A stretch of 64,000 nucleotides of DNA from the NCBI GenBank assembly GCA_028532985.1, contig JANCIK010000008.1, positions 496,001-560,000 on the forward strand, given 5' to 3'. The stretch's first letter is position 1; every line of letters starts with the position of its first letter. The notes below the pieces were generated by a model that made no database searches, was not told the DNA's origin, and saw only the letters and a program-made list of their open reading frames with translations. The DNA is from Stropharia rugosoannulata. Its lineage: Eukaryota > Basidiomycota > Agaricomycetes > Agaricales > Strophariaceae. Positions 48,537 through 59,648 of this stretch are shown one piece after another. The translations under genes and the position numbers were made by a program.

Positions 48537-49010
48537 ATGCAACTCAAACCTTTCTCTTTCGCTACTCTCGCATTTGCAACCCTTGCTGCCGCCACCCCCA
48601 CTCCCAACAGTGGACCTACGGATGAATGCAACACAGGCGAGCTCCAATGCTGCGACAGCATTTCTTCGCTTGCGGATAATGCCGGTCTCAGTGTCCCTTT
48701 TATCTCTTGTTGGGGCAGTGATCCAAAATATCAACCTTCCAGTTGGTATCAGCTGCTCCCCAATTACAGGCGTCGGAGCCTCCGCAACATCCTGGTTTGT
48801 TTTCGTTAGCTCAAACCCGAAGCTTGAATAAATAACTTATTATGCTTTAACAGCTCCGCCCAGCCGGTCTGCTGCACCAACAACAACTTCAGTAAGTTCT
48901 CTTTCAGGGACATTCCCACTTCAGTAGTATATTATATGTGCTTGTCTAATTTACTTATTGCAGACGGTATTGTCACTCTTGGTTGCACTCCTGCCACGGT
49001 CGTTGTTTGA
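48537..49010 (+). pseudogene. class I hydrophobin with a one-base frameshift
   Basis: Exons 48537-48794, 48854-48891 and 48964-49010 align with the intact hydrophobin at 50448, with identical second- and third-exon lengths (38 and 47 nt). The signal peptide (MQLKPFSFATLAFATLAAAT) and ECNTGELQCC are in one frame; VIQNINLPVGISCSPITG and the following Cys, [13 protein letters not shown] and GIVTLGCTPATVV are in another. The total is one base more than a multiple of three. An extra C in the CCC run near 48693-48695 would explain it. All eight hydrophobin cysteines would otherwise be present, with the proper last Cys. A sequence error, or splicing of a 34-nt segment from GTCTCAG to GGGGCAG (48684-48717), which also restores frame, are alternatives. 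Labelled a pseudogene with that caution. Confidence 0.6.
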
Positions 49011-50382
49011 AGAATCTGTCTGGACAATTTACTATGGGGGGAAGGTATAGTGGCGTTAATTAGGTTTAAGAATTAGTCGGCTAGGAGTGTCTTATTAGTA
49101 GAATGCAATGATGATTTGGTGATGTCATTTAGCCAGACCCGATGTGAACGTTACACATTGATTCACCCACCATTTTTACCTGCCATCATTTATTCAAAAT
49201 GACAATGGAAAATTGCAAATTATACATGTCAGAGCGAGGCATATATATTGGACCTAGTTACTTCTATTGGTCTGAGCTATAATCCTGTGAATTATTCCTC
49301 ATACTTTATGTATTTTCTTGACCCTTGTCATTGGGGTTTACTTTATAAATATGGATGCCTACATACCATATAGGGAATAGCTTCGGTGATCTATGTCAAA
49401 TCGGGACACTTTGTTAGGTTACCATTTTAGGATTTGTTCAGGAAGACCAACACATTGTACGTACCACCTACAGTATGCCCACTCCTTCATGGCCCTCCTA
49501 TTTCCGAGGAAGAAATCCAGCTCACTCCGTTGCTTCTAAATATGATACAGAGTCGTCAGGTGGGCATGAGTCGGAGTCAGTGGGCATAATTCACGAATCT
49601 ATATGTCTAAACTTCCGAAGAAAACATATCGACAATCCAATGCGGTTAAATGAAATGAGATAACTCCCATCCATTCGAGCAAGATTCTCAAAGTGTGTCA
49701 TATAATATATCTTTATTATGGAACACGCCCCCATGATCAATCAACTCGTGTTGACAGAAATTCACAACACGCCACGGGATGAGAAGCACTATATATACAT
49801 ACATAGCTTTACATAGCCATCATCGGAATGTAGTCAAAATGAAATTGACTGCTGTGGCGTTTGAGGTATAGTTCATGTTTGTGTCGTGTTCATATCCAAC
49901 CAATCTGCAACCTCAATGCGACATCTCAGAGTCATTTGTAAAACCTCTGCTTACGCGTATTCAGTGACAATTCAGTAATTATGTCGTTGACATTTCCACG
50001 AGGTCGGTGTCCGACCCCGAAAATACAGAAAGATCCCAGTGCAACCCGGAGCGTGTATAAAGAACACGAGTGACATGACGCAGACTATTTGGCCTGCTGT
50101 CAGTGTCACTGTCTAACCCTTCATGAGAAAAACATCTGATGAACATGCCATTGACTGAGCTTTGCATCATACGGCCATTGTATCTCTCCGTGTGATGATT
50201 GATGAATACGTCCATTACCCTGCTGTACCCCTTTGCTGAACGCTCCACTATTTCTCAAAATTGAAGCATTGCTCCACTTTGATATTGCAGACAGTGACGA
50301 GAAGGCTCGAGCGTCATTACAATTAGAACAAATTTGAAGGGCCGTGCAGAGCCTCAGAATTCAGATATGCAGAGCTCGAACG

Positions 50383-50390
50383 TATAAAAA
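50383..50390 (+). promoter_or_regulatory. TATA box of hydrophobin 3
   Basis: TATAAAAA, 58 nt upstream of the hydrophobin ATG at 50448 and just before the conserved CCCAGTTCTTCACTC leader. The truncated hydrophobin copy has the aligned position changed to TATGAAAA. Confidence 0.65.
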
Positions 50391-50447
50391 GGCGCCAAAA
50401 CGTCCCAGTTCTTCACTCGAACAAGTAACCGTTCAAGCCTTCTAAAC

Positions 50448-50916
50448 ATGCAGTACTCCAAGCTCTCCGCTCTCGCCACTCTCGCCGTTGCTACCCTTGC
50501 TGCCGCCACGCCTGCTCCCAACGGAGGAGGAAGCGCTCCATCCAACCAGTGCAACACTGGGAGCGCTCAGTGTTGTAACAGCACTCAGCAAGCCAGCTCG
50601 GCCTCCAGTTCTCTCCTCGGCCTCCTCACTCTTTTGGGCATCCCCATCCAGAGTGTCAGCGGTCTCATTGGTGTCACCTGCAGCCCCATCACCGCTATTG
50701 GTGCTGGAGGCACCTCTTGGTAAGATACTAAAATAATTAAGTGCATTTACAAGCAAGCTCTAACTCGCAATCTAATAGCTCCGCCCAGCCTGTTTGCTGC
50801 ACCAACAACAGCTTCAGTACGTCTTCGATGCATAAAAATTCAAGGCGATTATTGATTCATTATTTACAGACGGCGTCGTTGCTCTCGGATTCACCCCCGT
50901 CAACGTCAACCTTTGA
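50448..50916 (+). CDS. class I hydrophobin lacking the eighth cysteine
   Basis: Exons 50448-50719, 50779-50816 and 50870-50916 give 118 residues. The signal peptide [20 protein letters not shown] is followed by a short Pro/Gly/Asn segment and the hydrophobin pattern: [27 protein letters not shown] (its last Cys codon is split by intron 1), [13 protein letters not shown] and [14 protein letters not shown]. Hydrophobins are small secreted proteins that self-assemble at air-water interfaces and make aerial hyphae water-repellent. The class I pattern has eight cysteines forming four disulfides. Here seven are present: the last position reads Phe (TTC) where the paralogue at 48537 has Cys (TGC). 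One base explains the change. The missing partner would leave one cysteine unpaired, so folding or function may be altered. All splice sites are good and the promoter TATA is intact, so the gene is probably transcribed. Confidence 0.85.
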
Positions 50917-51567
50917 GATGTCATCTTCAACGCCCAAACAGAATCATATGTTGAAGATCTTTTAGGAGAGGGAGCTGCAGTTTGAAATCCCTACATAGTT
51001 GTTTTTGAATTGCCCAAACTTGTACTAAGTACTAGTATCTTCACATGAATGGCTGTTTGTTTTACCGCAGTGAGCAATTACTGAGAAGTGCACATAAGTG
51101 TTTGTCCTATCAGTTAATGGGCGCTACTACTAAAAGGCGCTAAAGTATTGTAGTGTGTCCGATCAATCATTGTTACCCAAAAGTGGTCGTGTACTCTCTT
51201 ATCTTAGTCAGGCCATGCGAGGCCACGCGACTCCGCATGCCCCACAACCCCATCGTGGTAATTGTGGAGTGCGAACAACTGCCAACATTTGCCTTTGGTT
51301 GCGAGGAACTCTCATTCAAATTTCAGACCATACCCTATAAGTACTGATTGGACCGAATAGGGTGCGTCTTGTGATGTGCTCCCTGAGGTGCAGTGGAAGA
51401 TTTGATTTGGTATTATTTTACAACACAAAAGGAGAGGTAACTATATCCTTGAGTTTACCGAAGTTGAGCGTACCAAGTCCAGTTACTGTTACATACCCAA
51501 GACATCAATCAGTTCGCATGTACTCACACAAGGTAGGAAAGTGTAGTGTTACGTACCGGGATCCCAC

Positions 51568-51714
51568 TTGGTAATCAGATTCTGATCATATGCATAAATG
51601 GACTGTATAGTAACAAATGTCAATGACCATTCATGCATACAATGTCTCTCATACACCCGCGGGGTTGGACGTCGGTGGAATACACACTCTCAAGGATTGA
51701 TGCATGATGGGTTG
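51568..51714 (+). repeat. direct repeat, copy 2
   Basis: Near-identical to 45411-45549 in the same orientation, about 6.16 kb apart. It has a small TGCATGA insertion before its end (TTGATGCATGATGGGTT versus TTGATGGGTT). Confidence 0.88.
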
Positions 51715-51761
51715 GTACCCTATTCGTCGCTGAAAGGAATGAGTCGCTCCTCCCCGTTCTT

Positions 51762-51880
51762 GCCCTTCCCCTCCAATACCTCATATGTAGCCTTAGCCTT
51801 AGTGCCCGCCATCTTCCCGATCCCTGACCTATTTGTTGACGGCGATTTGACAAATGGGAATTGCGTCTTTCTTGTTTGAC
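51762..51880 (+). repeat. patchwork copy of the 3' flank of the second HMG-box gene
   Basis: Blocks CCCTTCCCCTCCAATAC, ATGTAGCCTTAG with CTTCCCGAT, and TTTGTTGACGGCGATTTGAC with AATGGGAATTG match 42939-42955, 43026-43060 and 43400-43436 in the same order, with the intervening 70 and 340 bases missing. It follows direct-repeat copy 2 by about 50 bp, so the two may have moved together. Confidence 0.75.
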
Positions 51881-53809
51881 TGACTATAATACTGGCCTGG
51901 TTATCCGGCTGACGTCTTGATCTTACGCGCTTAAGATTAAGTCTTAGACCTGAATATCTAATATCTACTTAAACGTGAAGTCGAGCTTTAATTGACATAT
52001 GTGTTCCCTTCAAAATTACTTTTTACCGCCGTAAAAATGGTGTTTGCTGTTAGTCTTCTCATACTCGTTCATTTTTCTTGACCAAGAGACACAGTTCTCA
52101 GACCGAAGTAAGCTTATGATGTTAATTGAGATTGAAAAGAGACCCGTCGAGTTCAGCCCGCGCGACGCCAACCCGGGCATTATACACGCCCACGCCTCCG
52201 AGAATGCGAATCACATCGAGAGCGTTGAATGAGCTCAGCCCTGTTCGGCCTCGCTCTCGGTTCTATTTATTTATTGTTTATCTCTAGACGGATCAGTCAC
52301 CTGTCTCGCTCAGGTCAGCATATAAGTAGAAAGAATATATAATTGACAAGTGAATGGTCCATAGAGTCATACTAGTACTTGGGCGTTTGACATACAGCTG
52401 ACGCATTTGAATTGATGCCTCTGATGGGGGACTTCGGGGAACTCCGCAAATCGAATCACGAGATTACGATTCAATGTTACATTTGTTCCCTGCTGCGTTC
52501 ATCAACTTTGAATTAACGGTTCGGCTTTCAAGTATGCAAATGCTGTAATCTGCACACGAGATAAGTACGCATGCCGAGAGTGATCGACGCAAGCATATCG
52601 TTGTAGGATCCATCATGCATCACGTAAAGCATTCGTTTCAATTGTCGTTGACAGACCTCGGTCCTCGACTCACTAGTAACTGGCCCTGTCATATATTCAG
52701 GTGTACACTGTTCATTTACACCATGGCCGCAAACCAAAGCTTGAGGCTCAGTCATATACGCCCCTCCTTGGTCCAATTCTACTTTGCCCTACCGCGGTCG
52801 GTAATATGTGTGGAGCTCTGAGCTCTGAGTCACTCCCTTCATTCCACTTTACTGATAGTATTTTTTCGATGGTTTTGCGCAGGACTGTATCGCAGGACAG
52901 TAAAGAATGCTCTCCACCCTGGATATCGTCTCAGTGAGCCTTACATTGTCCCTCGTAACGATGCACCCACGGGACCTCGGCCGCAATTTACGCCGCGTTC
53001 TAGCTACGAGTTCGAGAAGTGTGGCTGTAGTGAATTCGGTCTGGTGCGCTGTCATCTCTCCTATTGCGGGGATGATCGATGATGCATGAATGATGGATCA
53101 AGGTGCTAGCACTTATGTTTTTACGAAAGAACAAGAGCGGAATTTACCGCAATGACTCAAACGAAAATGACGGCTGTTTTTGATGCATTTCGCTGCGTCT
53201 CTCGAGACACGAATTTATCAACAAGTGAGTTTCAGCGAATCGATGAAGTCCAATTTGACCTTCTTGACTCAAGGCTGGTTGATACATGAAGCGCAGCCTA
53301 GTACAGCCCCCCGCCGCTCACATCGTACAATTCCACAACTACGAGCTATCTCTTCCTTTCTGAGTTGATTCTGAGAGTTTCGAAAGAGCTTATTCAATGC
53401 TAAGCTATCATCGTTATCCTTCTTATCCTCCTAAGGTCTGACAGATCTCAACTGTCGTAGATTGAGCCACTGTTCGCGTGCGTAGCCAAGGGTCACCTGT
53501 CAGGACCTTTCCAGGCATCTGACTGACATATACAATACATATCAGCAATGTGCGTGGGCACAGACTCCCTGCAAGTACTCGAAAACGTATACGATTAACG
53601 ACATGGACAGTCCATACGGTCCGAGGAAAAGAAATTTCCATGACTGAACAAGATCCGCTGCATTGCAGTAGTTAATATATGCCTAATGCAGCATATCTAA
53701 AGATCAGGGACGGAGCCTTATCCCCACTGCTTTCAGCTGCACTTAAATACGCCACGCAAGAGGCTACGCAAGAGACTTCCCCAGAGACCTAGCGATCCTC
53801 CCTTTTGGC

Positions 53810-56800
53810 ATGGCTACTGGATTAAACCCGACTCAGCTGCTCGTCGCTGCTGCGGATGTTGTTCACCTATCTCAACGTCCCCCTCCTACAGCACCCACAG
53901 GGTATTACGAGTACGAGGTCACACCCAGCACTGACGATGATGCTCAGGCGCATTCCAAGATAACTAACGCTATAAACCAAGTATGTATTTTTTAACTCGC
54001 ATCTCTTTTTTCGGATAACATACCTTGACGTCTCAAGGCCAAGTCATTCACTGACAAAGGCGGGTTTAAACCAACCGCTGCACAGATTGTACGCCGCATA
54101 CGTTCTCTCCCACTCAACATTTTCATCTTAGTACGATATACCAGCAATCTGTCTGGGATCTAACAAGACACCCAGAGGCGGTCAACGATCGTCTTGGAAG
54201 CGTGAGTAATAGCTAAGCTCAAACGTATCGCTTGAGTTAATGAAGCTTTCGAACTTGTAGCTTTCGAACGGCCTTGAGATCTTGGCTAAGATTGACCCCA
54301 ATAGTTCACTCGCCGAAGAGATGGGTAATTCTGTCATTGGAATGCTCTACAACACCATCCCCCACCCTCCTGCATCTTTACTTGGACCTGAGCACATGTT
54401 CCGCAAAGCGGATGGTTCGGGCAATAACCTGGAGAATGCTGACCGTGGTCGAGCAGGACAGCCGTACGCTCGGAGTGTACAAAGCAAAGCGGGCTTACCG
54501 CGAACCTCATTGCCAGATGCAGGGCTAATTTTTGACACTGTACTAAAGCGACAACGTGTGCGTACTATCTAGCTTTTAGCTCCTTCATTAACATTAACGA
54601 ACGATATCCGCAGCAAAGGAACCACCCCGGAGGGATGTCCAGTCTTATCTTTGCTTATGCTTCAATTGTTACGCACTCCCTGTTCCGTACTGATCTCAGC
54701 AATATGAATAAGAACAACGCCAGCTCTTACCTGGATCTCAGCCCACTTTACGGCGACAGTGGGTAGCATTTCCTTACCTAGTCTCACAGAAATTCTGAAT
54801 AGAAGGACAATGTTGTAGATCAAGCTGACCAAGATCAAGTCCGCGATAAAGCTCAAGGGCGCGGTCTTCTATATCCTGATACGTTTTCAGAAGACCGCCT
54901 CATATTCTTACCTCCGGCGTCAAGTGCCTTGCTCGTCTTGTATAGCAGAAACCATAATGTGCGTCTCAGACCATCTCCTGAAGAACATCACATAGGTTGC
55001 TGAAGTATTGCCGCAGTACATTGCCCAGCAGATTCTGAGAATCAATGAACGCGGTCGCTGGCTGGATCCCCCTCCGACAGATCCCGCTCTCCGTGCCCAA
55101 CAGGATGAAGAGATATTCCAAACGGCGAGGCTGATAAAGCAAGTTTCTTCTTTCAGTTCTGGCAGATGTACAGGCTACTAACTCCGTGCAGCGGCGGGCA
55201 TTTTATCAATTCGATAACGGGGGATTATGCTGCCGGATTTTTAGGGTCTGCTGAAGGATGTAACTGGAATATGAAGCCGTTTGATGTACGTGCTTTTCCG
55301 CTGGCGTAAAGTACTTGATCCGTTGTACTAACCTTCTATCAGCGTATTGAAACGAAGCAAATTAGTGTGCCCCGTGGACAGGGCAATCAGTGCAGCGTCG
55401 AGTTCAATATTCTGTACCGTGTATGACGTTCACGTTTAACATCAGAATACTACCATCGCACAACTCACTAATCCCGTTTTATTCTTTTGTTTAGTGGCAT
55501 CCGACGATCTCCGCTAAAGATGAGAAATGGACAGAGGAGCTTTTCTCCACGGCATTCAAAGATAGACCTATTAGCAGCGTACGTTCTCGCCGGTGGCAAC
55601 ATATAACTTATATATAACCATGCATTCCAGCTTACTATGCAAGACTTGAGCCAACTCGGGGCTGTGGTTGCCAGCGTTCCCGCGGACCCCAAAACCAGAG
55701 CCTTTTCAACGTGAGTCAGGTGTATATCTACCTTATATCAGTTATTGAAAGAAGAGGTTAGCCTTCAGCGTGGTCCGGATGGACGATTCTCCGACTTGGA
55801 CCTATTCAATGTTCTTGCTGACGCAACAGAGAGTCCTGCCAGTAGTTTTGGCGGTCAGAACTCGCCTGGCGTACTCCGGCTGATCGAGATGCTAGGTATC
55901 GAGCAAGCACGCTCATGGGGCGTCTGTACTATGAATGAGTTTAGGCAATTTATCGGATTGAAACGTAAGCCTTAGAGGTTTTCTGATCTAATATATAACT
56001 AACTAATTGTTCGTCTTCTTTCTCCAGAGTTTGGGAGCTTTGAAGAGTGGAACAGCGATCCTGCCATTGCGGTGAGTATAGACGTTTTTGCCCATGTTGT
56101 AAGAGCTGACAGAATAATACTTAGAGTGCGGCTCGTCGTCTCTATGGCCATATCAACAACTTGGAGCTATACGTTAGTCACCCAATAACTTCCAACACAA
56201 TGGCTTCTAACTATCATACAACGTTCTATCTTAGACCGGTCTCGTCGCGGAAGAGTCCATGCCATTGAGTGATGGCCTTCGCTTTGCGTGTGGATACACT
56301 GTACGTGTTTTAATGCGCCTACGTGCATCTGGCTGATTCCAGTAGACCACGAGAGCCGTATTGGGCGATGCCATTGCATTAGTTCGTGGCGACCGTTTCT
56401 ATACGAGTGACTTCACCCGTACGTGTCTACGCTTACAGTTTGCCATTTCAATTTTGTAATCGCGTGATATAGCCGGCAATTTGACTACTTGGGGGTTCCA
56501 CGACTGCCAACGGGATATGAACAATGGCGCTGGAGGCGCAATGAGTGAGTGTTCAAAATAATTTCTCTAAGGATCATTCTCAGTAGTCCGACTGATTTAA
56601 TTAGTTCCCAAACTTCTACTTCGCCATCTTCCTCTGCACTACACTTGGGTACGGATCGAAATTTCATCTTTTGCTATTACATGCTGGATAATTATTATTA
56701 TTTAGAATTCTGTTTACTCCCTGTGGCCGTTTTTTACCCCTCAAAAAATGGCAGAGTCGCTCGGCAGGCAAGGCATAGCAAATAAATACACCTTCGAAAG

Positions 56801-58529
56801 ACCTACACCACAGCCTCAGCCAATTATATTAACGAACTTCACTGCCATTTCAGCTGTCTGGAATGATCCTGAACGGTTTAAGAATATCTATCCGAAGGTC
56901 GGATACGGTTCGCCTCTCGTCTTTGACGAGCGTCCAAAGTACGTGTTAAATTCATTTATCGAAGAAAGTCTCCTCTTATACAAGAATTTCCAGGCATAGT
57001 GCCGATCGTGCTCTGTCCTTACAAGCAATCTTCCCTGACAAGGCTGCATTGACCACCATATCTTCTTGGATGGCTGAACTGGCGAAAGACTTCATTGCTA
57101 AGAAATCATGGTCATATCCTGGCGTCTCAGGAAAATATGTGGATATCTTCAGCGATGTGATCAGTCCTGTTACGATACAGCTAGTATGCGACAGATACGT
57201 GAGTTACCTATCTCTGAGAATACGGCATCTCTTGTACTTACGTACGATCCACAGCTCGGCCTTGGTGTAAAGACAGAGAAAGACCCAAGTGGACTGTTCA
57301 CATACAGAGAGCTGTACACGATGCTAACGACATTGGTAAGTCTTCTGTTTTACCCTTTCCCCCGTTTATGAGTCTTGATACTTCTACAGTTCACGTAAGT
57401 CCTTCAATCCTGTTTGTTATTGTATACATCTGACAAGGCATACAATTCAGTGGTAATCTCCTCAACATGGACGATCCTGTGAACGCATTTTCGATATCAG
57501 AAGCGTCTTTACATTACGGGAAAATTCTCGGGGCGTTGACTCTCAAAGAGTTGATACATGCTCATCCAGCTACGTCACCTGTGAGTATATTTCAATCGTA
57601 ATAAACATGACTCTTATATATGTATATCTCCAAGAATATTGTCGGGAATCTGCTTTCAAGGTCGCTCTCCATGATCTGGCCTCCAACCGACAAGCTATGC
57701 TACCCATTCCTTAGCACGCTTGCCAGCACTGGTCGCCCAGCAGACCAGTTAATTGGGCTTACACTAGCTCTAGTAGTGGGGTCATCGGTCAACCTTTCGC
57801 AAGCCGCAATTAACGTCGTCGATTTCTACCTCGAAGAATCACGCGCGGCTGAGTACGCTCAAATCGTTAAGCTTGTCAACTTGAACGATAAGAAGAGCAC
57901 GGACCTACTGTACGGATATGTTAGAGAAGCGTTGAGTACGCCCTTTTGTCGCTTTTTATATGAGGTATTTAATCAGAATAATTGCTAGGACTGAGTCCAC
58001 AGACTCCAGGACTATGGAGGCAGGCTGCCGTCGATGCTACAGTTTCCCAAGGTCAAGGCCGTCCGGATATCCACGTCAAGGCTGGAGACAAAATATGGGG
58101 AAACTTCCGCCGGGCTCATCAGGATGTGCGTCTTCATGGATGGGTCAATGCCGTGTATACAGCTAATGTACTTTGACAGCCGTCTGACTTCCCTAATCCT
58201 GACTGTGTGGACCCAACCAGACCGGCAAGTTCCTACCACTCTAATGGGACAGGATTCCATGACTGCATTGGCATTGCATTCTCTCAAATGGCTATGGTTG
58301 AGCTTGTAAAGGTAATATTCAAGCTCCCTAACCTTCGCCGTGCCCCTGGTCCTGCTGGTCAATTGAATCGAGTCATCCAAGTGGTGAATGAAACGGATAC
58401 GGACTTCTTTGTTCAAAGAAATGGTACGCTATCAAGATGGCCAACTTCAATGCAAATTGTCGTAAGTGATTATTTTTAATTAAATGACCCATGTTTACTA
58501 TATGTTCATCACCAAAGTACGATGGGTAA
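53810..58529 (+). CDS. Ppo / linoleate diol synthase-like fatty acid dioxygenase-cytochrome P450 fusion
   Basis: I can thread about 27 short exons from the ATG at 53810 (MATGLNPTQLLVAAADVVHL) to a TAA at 58527-58529 (last exon only Y-D-G-stop), roughly 1,050-1,100 residues, the usual size. The N-terminal heme peroxidase-like dioxygenase part has KRQRQRNHPGG, the distal His in IVTHSLFRTD (CAC at 54674-54676), SSYLDLSPLYG, RLINGGHFINSITGDY and the YRWH motif with catalytic Tyr and proximal His (split by an intron; TGGCAT at 55495-55500). ALVRGDRFYTSDFTPGNLTT then WGFHD closes the domain. The C-terminal P450-like part has EALR (EXXR), and GTGFHDCIGIAF with the heme-thiolate Cys (TGC at 58264-58266), so both halves look complete. 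Such enzymes make 8- or 10-hydroperoxy and diol oxylipins (psi factors) that steer sporulation and fruiting; the exact product cannot be read from sequence. It has a 5-nt microexon and a GC-AG intron. Confidence 0.9.
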
Positions 58530-59648
58530 TCGAGCCAGTGTGAGCGTAGCAAGCAACATACCAATAATATTCATCGACATCTACAACCAATCTACAACAA
58601 TATATTATATACGTACCTCTCTTGGGAATGAATTTCAGTGCTGACATATTGAGTTGTTACATACAATATACATTTCTCTAGCTTTCGCTTTTCGTGCTCC
58701 ATCCTGTACGCAATATACCCAAAGAGATAGCTTTGTAACATTATTACATTGATAAATCTAGCTACGTCCTCGAGGAACCAAGGTGGAATGGCAGGGGCTC
58801 TACCTCCCCGGACTAGGGAAGAAAGAAGATGAAAGTGCTAGGGTTATTACTTGAACTTTGGCCAAACTTCGTTGAAAGTACAAAAGGTAACGTGACTGCC
58901 GAGGACTGCCGTTGCTTGGCCGTTGCGGCGTTTCAATCTCGTTCAGTCCAAGTTCAACGGGGCTAACTTTTCCGTTCAATTTCCGTATTGACATCAAGTT
59001 GACTTCAATGCCATGCCAATTCTTCGATGATCCTTCCGTTTTCACTCTATCATCACTGTCCCTGAAACTGAGGCATTCTTATTAGCTATATACACTTGCA
59101 CATATCTTGTCATTGGTCAATGTCCTTGTCAAACTCGACCGTAAAGCCCCGGTGCTATGACTCCTATCATTGTGTTTTCATCAACATCCTTCGATGTCAT
59201 TGCATATGATCAAGGCAACATACCTCTGGGTCGTATCTCTCTGCATCAGGAACTCTGGATACGTCACGGAGTGCACTCTAACTCACATGCTACTTGTCGC
59301 CATCTTTCCTCTTGCTTTCAAGATACGATAGACCAATCCCTGCAACTAAGCCTGTTTGTGCATGTATGAAATAGGCTTTTACATTCTATATTTGTTGGAG
59401 TGACTGTCTCTTTCCCCTGAATCTCAGAGATTGACAGTTTGCTGTGTCAGATAAGCGCTTATCGATGGACTTGTTCATCCTTACTTAGGTGGGTTACTTG
59501 TTCTCGTTGCTCATCTATCTTCATGTCTGTAGCACTGGTGGCACCCGGTAGTCAACTGTTGGAGAGTCTGGTTAGTACACGACCGCTCTCAACTCAACTA
59601 GGTGCGTTGTTATGCTCTATGTAGGATCCTTTTGACTTTTTTTTATTC
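58530..59648. other. gene-free stretch upstream of HET gene D
   Basis: No gene is seen; likely 3' flank of the dioxygenase and promoter of HET gene D. Confidence 0.4.

Larger units (their letters stand above)
50917..53809. other. gene-free stretch with repeat copies
   Basis: No gene is seen. It includes direct-repeat copy 2 (51568-51714) and the patchwork copy of the HMG-gene 3' flank (51762-51880). A 62-codon frame at 52044-52232 has no recognisable features. Confidence 0.4.
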
